A stretch of 64,000 nt of DNA from Eukaryota sp. TZLM1-RC (GCA_040285825.1 JAUPSS010000007.1:2702689-2766688), one strand, 5' to 3'. Positions 51,969-62,267 are shown, numbered from the stretch's first letter. Notes: generated by a model from the sequence alone, not told the origin. Numbers and translations: made by a program.

Positions 51969-52507
51969 TCATAACAACCGAAACTCCTCCAGCAGTTCTT
52001 TGTGTACCCATTCTACCCATTCAGCTCTCTTTCTACCTCTTCCGCTCCTGGCTTTTTAAAAGAATTTTCTTCACTGTACTGTTTTGTACACGTTCTAGGG
52101 ACAATTTGTCCTTTTCCAACCTCCTATAAAACTGATGGCGGTTTTTCCACCAGTCTGATGCCTTTTGGATGTTGGCGTTTGAAGACGATCTGAAGTGCTC
52201 GGGAAACTGTTTGACAGTGGCAGCTTTCAACCCCTTTTCGGTGTTTTGTTCTTGTACCCATCTTTCCATCCACTCAAGAACCACTTTACGAGTTTGTTTG
52301 GTGGAAACTTGTTGAATTCGTCTTTTAGTTCCTGCAGTGGGAGACAACACAGCGTTTTCATCATGGTGTTGTATTTCAGGAAGTGGTAAGACGATAGGAG
52401 TGGAGGTATCTACTTCTGCAGAAGGAGGTGTAGTGTGAGCCGTGCTAGAGCGTTGAGCCCGTGCAAAAAGATTGTACGAGAGGAGAACCCGAGAAAAGAC
52501 CGTTCAT
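51969..52507 (-). pseudogene. Transposon protein, unit 1, two 1-nt frameshifts
   Basis: Same 178-codon gene as in units 2 and 3, but with one extra T in a T run near 52052 and one extra A in an A run near 52470, which break the frame. Elsewhere the sequence is virtually identical to the other units. Both changes are homopolymer length differences, so sequencing or assembly error is possible. Confidence 0.75.
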
Positions 52508-52947
52508 TAGTAAGAGAAAAAATGAATGAAAAATGATTGGTACAAAATTTTATAAGTTTTTGAAAAAAGTACTGGAAAAATGTTTATGAAACTCAGGACA
52601 AAATTAGTCTCACAAAGACGATTTTTGAATGGTCATTGGACAAAAATTAGTCTCACTCAGACTAATTTTTGCAGTGAGACTAATTCTGTACTGAGACTAA
52701 TTTTGCAGTGAGACTAATTTTGTCTCGACCTTATTTCCTTTGACCACCAGACAAACAACATCTTTATCAATAAAAACACTCAATCTATTCTAAAATATAA
52801 CATTCATCCTCTTCTTCATTCTTCAGCTTAGTAATCTCCTGTTGTGTTATGAAATCTTCGGTTACTTGAATTTCCTCCTCTGAATTATCGTCGAATCCCT
52901 GTACTTCAGTGAAATCATCGTCGTCACTCACATCTTCCCAGATATCT

Positions 52948-53484
52948 TCATAACAACCGAAACTCCTCCAGCAGTTCTTTGTGTACCCATTCTACCCATT
53001 CAGCTCTCTTTCTACCTCTTCCGCTCCTGGCTTTTAAAAGAATTTTCTTCACTGTACTGTTTTGTACACGTTCTAGGGACAATTTGTCCTTTTCCAACCT
53101 CCTATAAAACTGATGGCGGTTTTTCCACCAGTCTGATGCCTTTTGGATGTTGGCGTTTGAAGACGATCTGAAGTGCTCGGGAAACTGTTTGACAGTGGCA
53201 GCTTTCAACCCCTTTTCGGTGTTTTGTTCTTGTACCCATCTTTCCATCCACTCAAGAACCACTTTACGAGTTTGTTTGGTGGAAACTTGTTGAATTCGTC
53301 TTTTAGTTCCTGCAGTGGGAGACAACACAGCGTTTTCATCATGGTGTTGTATTTCAGGAAGTGGTAAGACGATAGGAGTGGAGGTATCTACTTCTGCAGA
53401 AGGAGGTGTAGTGTGAGCCGTGCTAGAGCGTTGAGCCCGTGCAAAAGATTGTACGAGAGGAGAACCCGAGAAAAGACCGTTCAT
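52948..53484 (-). CDS. Transposon-encoded DNA-binding-like protein, unit 2
   Basis: The 178-residue product has a low-complexity N-terminus, then a basic helical region: VVLEWMERWVQEQNTEKGLK, FPEHFRSSSNANIQKASDWW, KARSGRGRKRAEWVEWVHKE. I associate this WW...GRGRK pattern with the N-terminal DNA-binding part of pogo-like transposases of protists; that link is from memory and untested. The frame stops at EEFRLL. In the next frame a strongly acidic tail (YEDIWEDVSDDDDFTEVQGF) runs to 52785, so the original protein probably lost its catalytic domain through deletion and its tail through a frameshift. No catalytic Asp/Glu set is visible. Confidence 0.6.
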   Translation of the reverse strand: MNGLFSGSPLVQSFARAQRSSTAHTTPPSAEVDTSTPIVLPLPEIQHHDENAVLSPTAGTKRRIQQVSTKQTRKVVLEWMERWVQEQNTEKGLKAATVKQFPEHFRSSSNANIQKASDWWKNRHQFYRRLEKDKLSLERVQNSTVKKILLKARSGRGRKRAEWVEWVHKELLEEFRLL

Positions 53485-53922
53485 TAGTAAGAGAAAAAAT
53501 GAATGAAAAATGATTGGTACAAAATTTTATAAGTTTTTGAAAAAAGTACTGGAAAAATGTTTATGAAACTCAGGACAAAATTAGTCTCACAAAGACGATT
53601 TTGAATGGTCATTGGACAAAATTAGTCTCACTCAGACTAATTTTGCAGTGAGACTAATTCTGTACTGAGACTAATTTTGCAGTGAGACTAATTTTGTCTC
53701 GACCTTATTTCCTTTGACCACCAGACAAACAACATCTTTATCAATAAAAAACACTCAATCTATTCTAAAATATAACATTCATCCTCTTCTTCATTCTTCA
53801 GCTTAGTAATCTCCTGTTGTGTTATGAAATCTTCGGTTACTTGAATTTCCTCCTCTGAATTATCGTCGAATCCCTGTACTTCAGTGAAATCATCGTCGTC
53901 ACTCACATCTTCCCAGATATCT

Positions 53923-54459
53923 TCATAACAACCGAAACTCCTCCAGCAGTTCTTTGTGTACCCATTCTACCCATTCAGCTCTCTTTCTACCTCTTCCGCT
54001 CCTGGCTTTTAAAAGAATTTTCTTCACTGTACTGTTTTGTACACGTTCTAGGGACAATTTGTCCTTTTCCAACCTCCTATAAAACTGATGGCGGTTTTTC
54101 CACCAGCCTGATGCCTTTTGGATGTTGGCGTTTGAAGACGATCTGAAGTGCTCGGGAAACTGTTTGACAGTGGCAGCTTTCAACCCCTTTTCGGTGTTTT
54201 GTTCTTGTACCCATCTTTCCATCCACTCAAGAACCACTTTACGAGTTTGTTTGGTGGAAACTTGTTGAATTCGTCTTTTAGTTCCTGCAGTGGGAGACAA
54301 CACAGCGTTTTCATCATGGTGTTGTATTTCAGGAAGTGGTAAGACGATAGGAGTGGAGGTATCTACTTCTGCAGAAGGAGGTGTAGTGTGAGCCGTGCTA
54401 GAGCGTTGAGCCCGTGCAAAAGATTGTACGAGAGGAGAACCCGAGAAAAGACCGTTCAT
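53923..54459 (-). CDS. Transposon-encoded DNA-binding-like protein, unit 3
   Basis: Identical to the unit 2 protein except Asp to Gly in KASGWW. The acidic tail in the other frame and the stop at the same position are also present, so the frameshift predates the tandem amplification. Confidence 0.6.
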   Translation of the reverse strand: MNGLFSGSPLVQSFARAQRSSTAHTTPPSAEVDTSTPIVLPLPEIQHHDENAVLSPTAGTKRRIQQVSTKQTRKVVLEWMERWVQEQNTEKGLKAATVKQFPEHFRSSSNANIQKASGWWKNRHQFYRRLEKDKLSLERVQNSTVKKILLKARSGRGRKRAEWVEWVHKELLEEFRLL

Positions 54460-54638
54460 TAGTAAGAGAAAAAATGAATGAAAAATGATTGGTACAAAAT
54501 TTTATAAGTTTTTGAAAAAAGTACTGGAAAAATGTTTATGAAACTCAGGACAAAATTAGTCTCACAAAGACGATTTTGAATGGTCATTGGACAAAATTAG
54601 TCTCACTCAGACTAATTTTGCAGTGAGACTAATTTGGC

Positions 54639-54664
54639 AGTGAGACTAATTGCTGCCAACAGTG
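54639..54664. repeat. Right terminal inverted repeat
   Basis: Reads AGTGAGACTAATTG, then CTGCCAACAGTG. It is the reverse complement of the left end except for one base, and is followed by the TA duplication. Confidence 0.85.
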
Positions 54665-56134
54665 TAGCTGCGTCTTTCTACCAGCATTAGCTTCTTCAAT
54701 ATCTTAATCATATTTTCTATGTTATTCTTTTGCTTTAAAATCAAGAGCACTTACAGGATTAAGTTTTCTTCTGTGAACCAAAGTATCATTTGCAACCCTA
54801 CATGAGACAAAGTCAACAATAGCTTCAGAGTTATCAATCCAATCACAGTATACATCACCTCTATCATCAGAACCAAAATTATTCAGAGAAAGTGTTTCCT
54901 TCAGCAGAGGCTCTTTGATACACGATATTCTTGCAGTTTGTGCCATATTGAAAACAGTGTCCCTAACAGCATCATGTAATGAAGAACGATAAGTTATCAA
55001 TTTAGAGCAATTTAGAGCATGGTGCAAAGTGAGCTGAGGTGAATTCGAACAAATACATTTTTCTTTTGATAATAATTGATTAATGGGGATATTCAAATAT
55101 AATCTCATTTTTGTTACAAATGCTTCATAAGTAGCACACAGTCCAAATCTTCGTGGTACAATGGTTATAAACAGTGAAGAATCTGATGACTTATTTTCAC
55201 AAACACCCTTTTCCAATAACAATGAGTGAAGACCTTGATTTAAAACAGACGAGCTGCATATATTATTATAAAGATCATTTTCATACATTCCAGTCAATCC
55301 TTTCTGTGATGTTCGAAGAGTGTATTTTAAATTTAAAAAATTCTTTTCTGAAATATTACCATTGAATGATTGGGGAAAGCATCGACTCCATTTTTCTACA
55401 TCAATTTTTGAAATTTTTTCATTTAATGCAAAAACAGTGGAACTTTGCGTTGTCGTCAATAAATCTTCCCAATCTGCAGATCTTTCGGAAAACTCAAAGA
55501 TTGCATTTCTGCATCCACCAATAAAGGCATACGAAGTAAGAATGGAAACCTTCGTCCAACCTAATCCGCCATAATGTGGACTAAGATAAGCATGGTCTGG
55601 AATTTGGAACATTTTACATCCAAGTAATTGTGACAAAACTTTTGCACGTAACTCATTAAACTTCTGAGTCAAAAACCTAGTGACAAGAGGATTTGTAGAT
55701 CGAAATATATGATTAAAATTGGAACTAAAACAGAGTGTTATAATGGTAAATTTGATGTGTTTTTTAATATCTAAATTCATCATTCGGTCAATTTTGTCAG
55801 AAATTGAGTTCAACTTTTCAAACAATTTTTTGGTAATTTCATCATTATTTCCTAAACACGAACCCAAATGACGAGTATCATTAATTGAATATATTTTGGC
55901 TTGAATTTCAATACCATCAACTATTGTAGAAACTGCAGAATTCGATAACAAAACACATTTAAGTAAATTAAGTCGGAGGCCAATTTTGATAAAAAATTCT
56001 TTAAAGCCTACAGTTGCATATTTCACAACATTTAAATCACCTATAAGAACAACATCAAAAATAATTCTAAAACACATACATTCACACCTATGGATTTTTT
56101 GAAAGAGTGATAAAGTTTGCTTCAAATAGTACAA
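54665..56134 (-). mobile_element. LINE subfamily A, longest copy (5' segment of the split element)
   Basis: A 470-residue open frame begins in the region after the reverse transcriptase core (FFIKIGLRLNLLKCVLLSNS, INDTRHLGSCLGNNDEI). It continues through CFSSNFNHIFRSTNPLV and DHAYLSPHYGGLGWTKVS, the Cys/His segment CICSNSPQLTLHHALNCSKL and DDRGDVYCDWIDNSEAIVDF (endonuclease start). It runs into the transposon insertion. The coding part is intact but lacks the catalytic YMDD region. Confidence 0.9.
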
Positions 56135-56461
56135 AAAACAGTTTAGAATATAACAGATTTATTTGTGGTTAATTGATTTTGAGAAAACCAATGTTGCCAC
56201 ATCCAGGCTGATATAATAAGGGCACAGTATATCAACTTCTTTTAACACTCCGAGTCTTAACTATACTTATGAACTTATAGCAACAGTCGCATTAAAATGG
56301 AAGGTGTATCTCAGCAAAAGACACCAGCATATTGAAAAAAATTTCCACAGGTTAAGATTCCATTTCCATCTGAAATCAAATTGTACAAAGTCAGGGAAAA
56401 GGAGATGGATTAAATCCTTGTTTCACCTGGTTTCTTATCCTCCAAACTTCTGCTCTTCATT
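56135..56461. other. 5' flank of the primase gene
   Basis: About 300 bp between a LINE and the primase ATG. No gene seen. A pyrimidine-rich stretch (TCCTCCAAACTTCTGCTCTT) directly precedes the ATG. Confidence 0.4.
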
Positions 56462-57634
56462 ATGCCAGGAGAACAACCAAAAGTAAACCCTGATCATCTC
56501 ATCAAGTACTTATCTGATATTTACCCGTATGATCTTCTCTTCAGGTGGCTTTCCCCTGACCCTGCATGGTTTCCACACAGAGAAATAGCCTTTTTCACAA
56601 CCAAATCCAACAACGAGACGATAGCTCAACGTTACAAAAGCTTTACCAACGGTGAAACCTGGCGTCAAACCATCCTCTCTCAGATAAGATCCCATGGAGC
56701 TCCTCCCAGCAGGTTTGAATTTGGGGCTCTGTATAACATCAATCTTGCACACAAGAAAATGGCTAACGTTTTCCCCATTGCCAGAGAGTTTGTTATTGAT
56801 ATTGATACAGACGACTATGATGCTGTTCGAACGTGCTGTTCTGGTTCTAGTTACTGTCAAGGCTGCTTTCCCTTACTTACAACGGCAGCTCAAATATGCT
56901 CTGAAATTCTGAGCTTCTGTTTCGACCTTCATCACGTGATTTGGGTCTATTCTGGGCGAAGAGGTCTTCACGGCTGGGTCTGTGATAATAAGTCTCGGAA
57001 AATGAACAATCTCACTCGATCAAGAATTGCAAAGTTTCTATCGCTAGCAGCAAGTCGTTCTCCTGGAGCTATGTTTTCTCAATTGCCACAACGGAAACTA
57101 CTTGAATTTACTGACAGGTTGATTAATCAGAATGACGTCAACATGGGGTTATTAACTGCCTTGTATAATGCCAGACAAGATGACATTTTTGGTGTTGATT
57201 CTGAGGAAAATGAGAAAATTTGGAGGACTTTCTTAAACAATATCAAAGGAAGCCATGGTATTCTTGTTTCACAAATAGAATCTAGTATTGCTAGAGCACG
57301 AGAGTCGGCCTACTTTAACTCAACAGAACTTAAAGCAATCTTTCATCAACATTTGCCTGAAACTTTACTATTGGAACTAGTGTGGTGGACCGTTGGACCA
57401 CGATTAGATGTTAATGTTTCGGCTCAAATGAACCATTTGCTTAAAGCACCTTTTTGCATTCATCCTGGTACGGGGTTTGTGTGTGTCCCGTTGAGTAGAG
57501 AGAGGATTTGTGATTTTTATCCAGAACCAGATAATTATGAGGTAAATTTGAAAAATGTTGTGGAAGACCCCTCAATTTTGGATCCTTATTTCAATTTTAT
57601 GGAGCAATTCATTAAAGAGGTTAAAAACAGTTGA
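56462..57634 (+). CDS. PRIM1: DNA primase small (catalytic) subunit
   Basis: The 390-residue product makes RNA primers for DNA polymerase alpha at replication origins and on the lagging strand. It shows the archaeo-eukaryotic primase signatures: FVIDIDTDDYD with catalytic Asp113 and Asp115, the zinc-binding Cys cluster (CCSGSSYCQGC, 124-135), WVYSGRRGLHGWVCD (161-175), and PRLDVNVSAQMNHLLKAPFC with the third carboxylate, then HPGTG. Length is near the ~400 of other eukaryotes. It is one open frame from a good ATG; no intron is evident. It would work with a large subunit encoded elsewhere. Confidence 0.95.
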   Translation: MPGEQPKVNPDHLIKYLSDIYPYDLLFRWLSPDPAWFPHREIAFFTTKSNNETIAQRYKSFTNGETWRQTILSQIRSHGAPPSRFEFGALYNINLAHKKMANVFPIAREFVIDIDTDDYDAVRTCCSGSSYCQGCFPLLTTAAQICSEILSFCFDLHHVIWVYSGRRGLHGWVCDNKSRKMNNLTRSRIAKFLSLAASRSPGAMFSQLPQRKLLEFTDRLINQNDVNMGLLTALYNARQDDIFGVDSEENEKIWRTFLNNIKGSHGILVSQIESSIARARESAYFNSTELKAIFHQHLPETLLLELVWWTVGPRLDVNVSAQMNHLLKAPFCIHPGTGFVCVPLSRERICDFYPEPDNYEVNLKNVVEDPSILDPYFNFMEQFIKEVKNS

Positions 57635-57979
57635 TTTTTCCAACTTTTTTGTAGATTTAATTAATTTTTTATATTTTGTATATTTTTTGATTTATGATTT
57701 GCTGTTTTGCTATAAATGCTTAATTGTTTGGATTTTTTGTCTCCATGATAATAAGTGGAAGGCTTTTGTATTTATGGCAATGAATTTTGTCCTTTAATTT
57801 TTCCTTGTCAAAATAGAAGCACTCACCCATATCTCAGTAACATCAAGATAGCAAAGGGACGAGTTGACATCATTGACTCTTGAACTGATTGCTACGAAAT
57901 CATACTAGACTTCACTAGTGAAGTCTGATATGTTGAGTCTGAATAAGAATAAATAAAATACTGAAAACAATTATTGATA
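57635..57979. other. Intergenic with a 20-bp perfect palindrome
   Basis: AGACTTCACT and its exact reverse complement occupy 57907-57926, extended by CATA/TATG arms after a two-base mismatch. No gene is present. Confidence 0.45.
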
Positions 57980-58735
57980 AAGTTTGTATTTATTGAATTT
58001 GCACACTTAATTAAATTAACTCAATACTAATGGGACGACTATCATTGAACCAAGATTTCCTCCACAAAATCTTGATCTGCTTACTGTCTAGCTAAAGCTT
58101 CTCTTATTCGATTGAAAAACCGAGGTAATCTATTAATAATAGAAAATTGAATCCGTGAACGCCATAAAAAATTATCAAATCTTTTCATTGTTTTTTCTTG
58201 CACCATTTTTTGGAAGTCATTCAAAAAAGTTTCTGCTTCAACTGATAATCTTCCATTTATCGAAAATGGGAAAGCAATAAAAACCAGCTGTGTATTTCTA
58301 TCGACATTAGCCTCTTCAATATCTTTATCATATTTTCTATGTATCTCTTTTGCTTTAAATTCCAGAGCAGCCACAGGATTAAGTTTTCTTCTGTGAACCA
58401 AAGTATCATTTGCAACATTACATCAGACAAAGTCAACAATAGCTTGAGAATTATCAATCCAATCACAGTATACATCACCTCTATCATCAGAACCAAAATT
58501 ATTCAGAGAAAGTGTTTTCCTCAGCAGGGGCTCTTTGATACACGATACCCTTGCAGTTTGTGCCATATTGAAAACAGTGTCTCTAACAGCATCATGTAAA
58601 GAAGAACGATAAGTTATCAATTTAGAGCATGGCGCAAAGTGAGGTGAGGTGAATTCGAACAAATACTTTTTTCTTTTGATAATAATTGATTAATGCGGAT
58701 GTGCAAATATAATCTCATTTATTAATTTAATCAAT
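57980..58735 (-). mobile_element. LINE subfamily A, 3' end
   Basis: Two overlapping frames carry CSKLITYRSSLHDAVRDTVF to DDRGDVYCDWIDNSQAIVDF, and HRRKLNPVAALEFKAKEIHR to the C-terminus, with the usual 3' UTR. The 5' truncation is in the Cys/His region at about 58718, followed by an AT-only run. Confidence 0.87.
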
Positions 58736-58784
58736 TAATTATTTAATTCAATTAATTATTGATCAAATAAACATTCGGTATTGT

Positions 58785-58850
58785 AACTTAAATGAATTTC
58801 GTCCCATTAATTATGAGTTTGTTTTGTGAAGTGTGAAAGTTCAATAAATA
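58785..58850 (+). mobile_element. LINE subfamily A, 3' UTR tip
   Basis: Only the last ~65 bp of the subfamily are present (CGTCCCATTAATTATGAGTT, then AATAAATAG). This is an extreme 5' truncation. Confidence 0.65.
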
Positions 58851-58886
58851 GATGTAACTGTAAAATTAATAATTAATACAATCGGT

Positions 58887-59150
58887 TTTTGGCAACATTG
58901 GACAGTCTGCCTTGAATTTTCTCAATGATTTTGAGAATTTATGTCGTTCAAGTGGTAAGAATTTTGCAGGGAATTTATGGAAGAATCGTATCATTTTTGC
59001 TTTGTACGGAAGTGTTCCCAAGTACTTAAATTTAATGGTGTCCAAGCTGTATAAAGATTCATCAAGAGTTGGAGTGAAGAATTTTATTTCTTATGTGTTT
59101 TAGTTTGTTTTGTTTTGTTTCTTCGTAGAATAAACAAAAAAATTGTTTAT
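58887..59150 (+). mobile_element. LINE subfamily B, 3' end
   Basis: Matches the tandem units at 25-27 kb on the opposite strand: FGNIGQSALNFLNDFENLCR, SSGKNFAGNLWKNRIIFALY, GVKNFISYVF, and the UTR TTTGTTTTGTTTTGTTTCTT. Confidence 0.82.
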
Positions 59151-59524
59151 TACTACTATTACAATAGACAAAAGAATAGGTAAAAGCTATAAATTTGATT
59201 AGGCAATCATTATTGGAACATGCGAGAAATCAGGCGTATCGCGATCAATTGAGTTTGTGCAGCTCTGTGCGCCTTTGATGTGAGCTCAGCCTCAATTGCA
59301 GGAGGTGCCATTACTCATTTTCATTCACCCAAATGGTGACCAAATTGAAATTGGGAGCTTTAAATTCGATGCAAGTCAAACCGTATTATTATTTTTATTA
59401 TATTATTAATCGTATTATTTTTATTCAAGAACACCTGAAACTAATCAATGCTATGACGTAAAACTGAGGTGGAAATACATTTGAAACTTCCTTTAATAAT
59501 TTGTTAAAAATTAATTTATTAGAA
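59151..59524. other. Intergenic
   Basis: No gene recognised. A T/A-rich simple stretch lies near 59388-59420. Confidence 0.35.
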
Positions 59525-60220
59525 AACCTATAGATCAACATCTAAATGGTCCGTCTCCCCCAAAACAGAACACCTAGATGCAACGTTCTCACAGTAAGAT
59601 CCAAGAGAAAGCAAAGCATCAAAAACCATCTTCAACATGCCCTCAAAAATAGAAAACACAATTTTGCCAAAACAATCTGTTGAAGTTTCTGTTAGTTCTT
59701 CTCTTTACAATCATTCCAAAATTGGACAAAAGAACGTAAAGCCGTTGGTGCAAGTGAACCAATAAGAGAAAATACCAATGGATACAAATTGTATTTTGCA
59801 TGCTGTTGATTGGACAATCTGGACAACGGTTCACTGCATGCTTTGATTTTGATATTTTCAGCATTTCAAAGAGGATATTAAATTTTAGAAATAGCAAACC
59901 TTTCATTTGAGACATGAAAAGGATCAACAGACATTACATCCACAAAGATGAAGGTTTCATCTAATCCAGGTATCATGGCATCATCTCTATTATTCATATG
60001 AAAATCATCTTAAGTATCAAACAGATTTGACAACAGAGGTTCCAAAAAAGATTCAATTTTATGAGATTTACACATACAATATAATTGCTCTCTTAAAGCA
60101 TCATAAACCTTGCTTCTAAAAGTAATCAAATGTTTACAATTTAATAAATGGACAATTGTAATCTTTCGGGAACATTTATTATTTGAATTATGAGGTAAAT
60201 TATTGTGCCAGATGAAATTC
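59525..60220 (-). mobile_element. LINE subfamily C, 3' end
   Basis: The minus strand shows NLPHNSNNKCSRKITIVHLL, CKHLITFRSKVYDALREQLY, frameshifts, and NFNRLFWQN. It ends about 65-90 bp upstream of the MTMR14-like start codon. Confidence 0.8.
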
Positions 60221-60309
60221 AAAGTCCTTTTGAAGCATTCCTTTAGAAATTCGTTATAAAGCTTATCTTCTCCAACCCACCACAATTGCATACTCAATCT
60301 CTTCCTTCA

Positions 60310-61626
60310 ATGAAAACAACCGACATATACCAGATTAAACTAGCTGATCTTCTTGTCTGGTATAGTTCCCATTCTTTAGGGGGCTTCAGTCGGTCTAAAA
60401 CTCCCATCATCAAGAACACTGCCGCAGAAGTCAAGCAACTATATCAACGTGACTATATCGTAGATGTCATCCAAAACAAATCCATTTGTAAAACTTACCC
60501 ACTTGAGATTATCATACCTCAACGCTCCCTCTACGCCATCTCGCAGTCTACATCAAACGTAGAATCTTCTTTATTCGACATTGAAACACTTAGCAACATT
60601 CTCCATCAATCTTCTTCCGCTCGTGCTCGACAACGTTGTCCGATCCCTTTTGTCTCGTTTGGTCCCCTCTGTGCTGTCCGTTCTGCCACTACTTCTATCC
60701 CTCTTGAAACAATGGGCCGTAACCTTTTCAAAACGCGAGACATTCCTTTCTATGAAGTCAAACAGCTTGATGCAATGCTCCTCTCTGATATCTTGGGTGT
60801 TCGCTACGTTGTTGACCTCATGGTTGAGAATGCAAAGGTAAAGTACGGTTTAACCGTAACTACGAGTGAGAAACAAGAAGCTGATGGTGAACTTTACAAA
60901 AACCTAGATATACTGACGATGCCGTATCCGGGTGTTGAATTGTTTTCAGCTTATCACCGTAAGCAATATGATTGTGTTTCTACAACATTTGAAGATGCTC
61001 TACATCCACCCACCGTGGAGGTCAAAATTGATCACGTTTTTCCTGAAAAGTCCAGTAATTTGATTGGTTTTGAGAAATTTGATCTTGTCACACTTACAAG
61101 TAACTATCTTGATGTTATTGTTGAAGCTTATGCCAAATCTATTGCCAATAGTTTATCTAACAAGAAATACACTGCGGAAAGTCTTAACGTTCACTGCATT
61201 TCTGGCTATGATAGGACCCCTGTCTTTGCTGCTTTTATAAGGCTTTTAACATGGGCAGATGGGTGGAGTCATCATAGTTTGAAGCCATCGGAAGTCTTGT
61301 TTTTGACCGTTGGTTATGATTTCTTTTTGTTTGGACATTTATTGTTTGAAAGATTTAATAAGAATGAGGATATAATTAGATTTTGTTTTGATTTTCTTGG
61401 GTTTTTATGCTCGCCAAAGTTTAGAATTTCTCATCGAATAGCCAAATATCTCGATTCTGACTATGAAGGACCTGAAGTGAATGATCCTCTTATTCATGAT
61501 TTGCACCATTTATATCAAAATTGTTTGAACCAAAACCATGAAGACTTTGGTGCTAAGTTGTTTGAAGTTCGTAGTTTGTTTATTCAAGTCTGGGATGATG
61601 TTGTCTGTAAATTAAGAAGGAATTAG
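60310..61626 (+). CDS. MTMR14: Myotubularin-related phosphoinositide phosphatase, MTMR14/Jumpy type
   Basis: The product (438 residues from this ATG; an in-frame ATG also occurs at 60286, inside sequence bordering a LINE) carries the C(x)5R phosphatase loop VHCISGYDRTP. It is followed by RLLTWADGWSHHSLKPSEVLFLTVGYDFFLFGHLLFERF, here quoted only as the pattern WADGW...SLKP...LTVGYDFFLFGH. This arrangement is diagnostic of the MTMR14 branch, which removes the 3-phosphate from PI3P and PI(3,5)P2 and limits autophagy in animals. Catalytic Cys and Arg are present. The N-terminal half is divergent. No PH-GRAM or FYVE domain is visible, as expected for this branch. It is transcribed with the next two genes at short spacing. 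Confidence 0.85.
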   Translation: MKTTDIYQIKLADLLVWYSSHSLGGFSRSKTPIIKNTAAEVKQLYQRDYIVDVIQNKSICKTYPLEIIIPQRSLYAISQSTSNVESSLFDIETLSNILHQSSSARARQRCPIPFVSFGPLCAVRSATTSIPLETMGRNLFKTRDIPFYEVKQLDAMLLSDILGVRYVVDLMVENAKVKYGLTVTTSEKQEADGELYKNLDILTMPYPGVELFSAYHRKQYDCVSTTFEDALHPPTVEVKIDHVFPEKSSNLIGFEKFDLVTLTSNYLDVIVEAYAKSIANSLSNKKYTAESLNVHCISGYDRTPVFAAFIRLLTWADGWSHHSLKPSEVLFLTVGYDFFLFGHLLFERFNKNEDIIRFCFDFLGFLCSPKFRISHRIAKYLDSDYEGPEVNDPLIHDLHHLYQNCLNQNHEDFGAKLFEVRSLFIQVWDDVVCKLRRN

Positions 61627-61769
61627 TTTTCCTTTTGAGGTTTATTATTTCACTAGTTTATTATTAAATTAATGTAAAGATTTGTTTTTAATTTCGCTGA
61701 ATATTGGTTGTTTTTTCATTGCCTAACGCATTCCATTTGAATCCATATCTTTGTCCCATCTCCTTTTTT

Positions 61770-62267
61770 ATGCAGGTCTTCATCACAGTAGGAACTACAT
61801 CATTTGATGAGCTAATTAGAGCACTCGATTCCATATCTTTCTACAATAAGTGTGTCGAAATAGGTTTCAACAATGTCATCTTCCAAATTGGTAATAGCAC
61901 TGTGGTCCCTGATCAGTGTCATGTGCCGAAATGCATCAAGATGTCCTGGTTTCGCTTTCAATCATCCCTTCATGACATCTTAGAGAAATCAGACCTTGTT
62001 ATCACGGCAGGAGGAGCAGGTACGATTTCAGAATCATTGAAATTGAACAAACGAGTCATTGTTGCTATTAACAGAACACTTTTGCACAACCACCAGATGG
62101 AACTCGCCTCAAAATACCAAGATTTAAATCATCTAGCCGTAGTTGATACACCTCATCTAGTCCCCTCTAGGCTTGATTATGTGATGAACCACACATTCAC
62201 ACCATTGCAAGAACCTGAGCCTGATGTGCTATTGAGACATCTGAAATCTCGGTTCTTCGATGTTTGA
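61770..62267 (+). CDS. ALG13: UDP-GlcNAc transferase subunit ALG13
   Basis: From the ATG at 61770 the 165-residue product begins MQVFITVGTTSFDELIRALD, the standard ALG13 start. The frame is open further upstream to 61704, but that extension has no counterpart in the family. Conserved features are NVIFQIGNSTVVP, SDLVITAGGAGTISESLKLN (UDP-GlcNAc-binding glycine-rich motif) and HNHQMELASKY. ALG13 pairs with membrane-bound ALG14 on the cytosolic face of the ER and adds the second GlcNAc to dolichol-PP-GlcNAc in N-glycan assembly. The gene is a stand-alone short form as in yeast. It lies 143 bp after the MTMR14-like stop. Confidence 0.93.
   Translation: MQVFITVGTTSFDELIRALDSISFYNKCVEIGFNNVIFQIGNSTVVPDQCHVPKCIKMSWFRFQSSLHDILEKSDLVITAGGAGTISESLKLNKRVIVAINRTLLHNHQMELASKYQDLNHLAVVDTPHLVPSRLDYVMNHTFTPLQEPEPDVLLRHLKSRFFDV

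Larger units (their letters stand above)
51599..54664 (-). mobile_element. TA-flanked DNA transposon (pogo/mariner-like), tandem non-autonomous form
   Basis: The 3066-bp element starts CACTGTTGGCAG and ends with its reverse complement, and the 26-bp terminal inverted repeats differ at one base. TA is duplicated at both sides (51597-51598, 54665-54666), and other LINE-A copies show the empty site. Inside are three tandem units of about 975 bp (offsets 980 and 974 bp). Each has clustered ATTAGTCTCACT motifs in both orientations and one 178-codon reading frame. TA duplication, CACTG ends and an HTH-like N-terminal region with an acidic C-terminal tail fit the Tc1/mariner-pogo superfamily. No DDE catalytic domain is present, so it needs a transposase from elsewhere. 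Confidence 0.85.

Noticed and set aside
51599-54664. Regularly spaced repeats that could suggest a CRISPR-like or satellite array
   Set aside because: The units are ~975 bp with a conserved coding frame and are enclosed by terminal inverted repeats and a TA duplication, so a transposon explains them.
61704-61769. Upstream extension of ALG13 to 61704
   Set aside because: The extra 22 codons have no family counterpart; MQVFITVGTTSFDEL at 61770 is the standard N-terminus.
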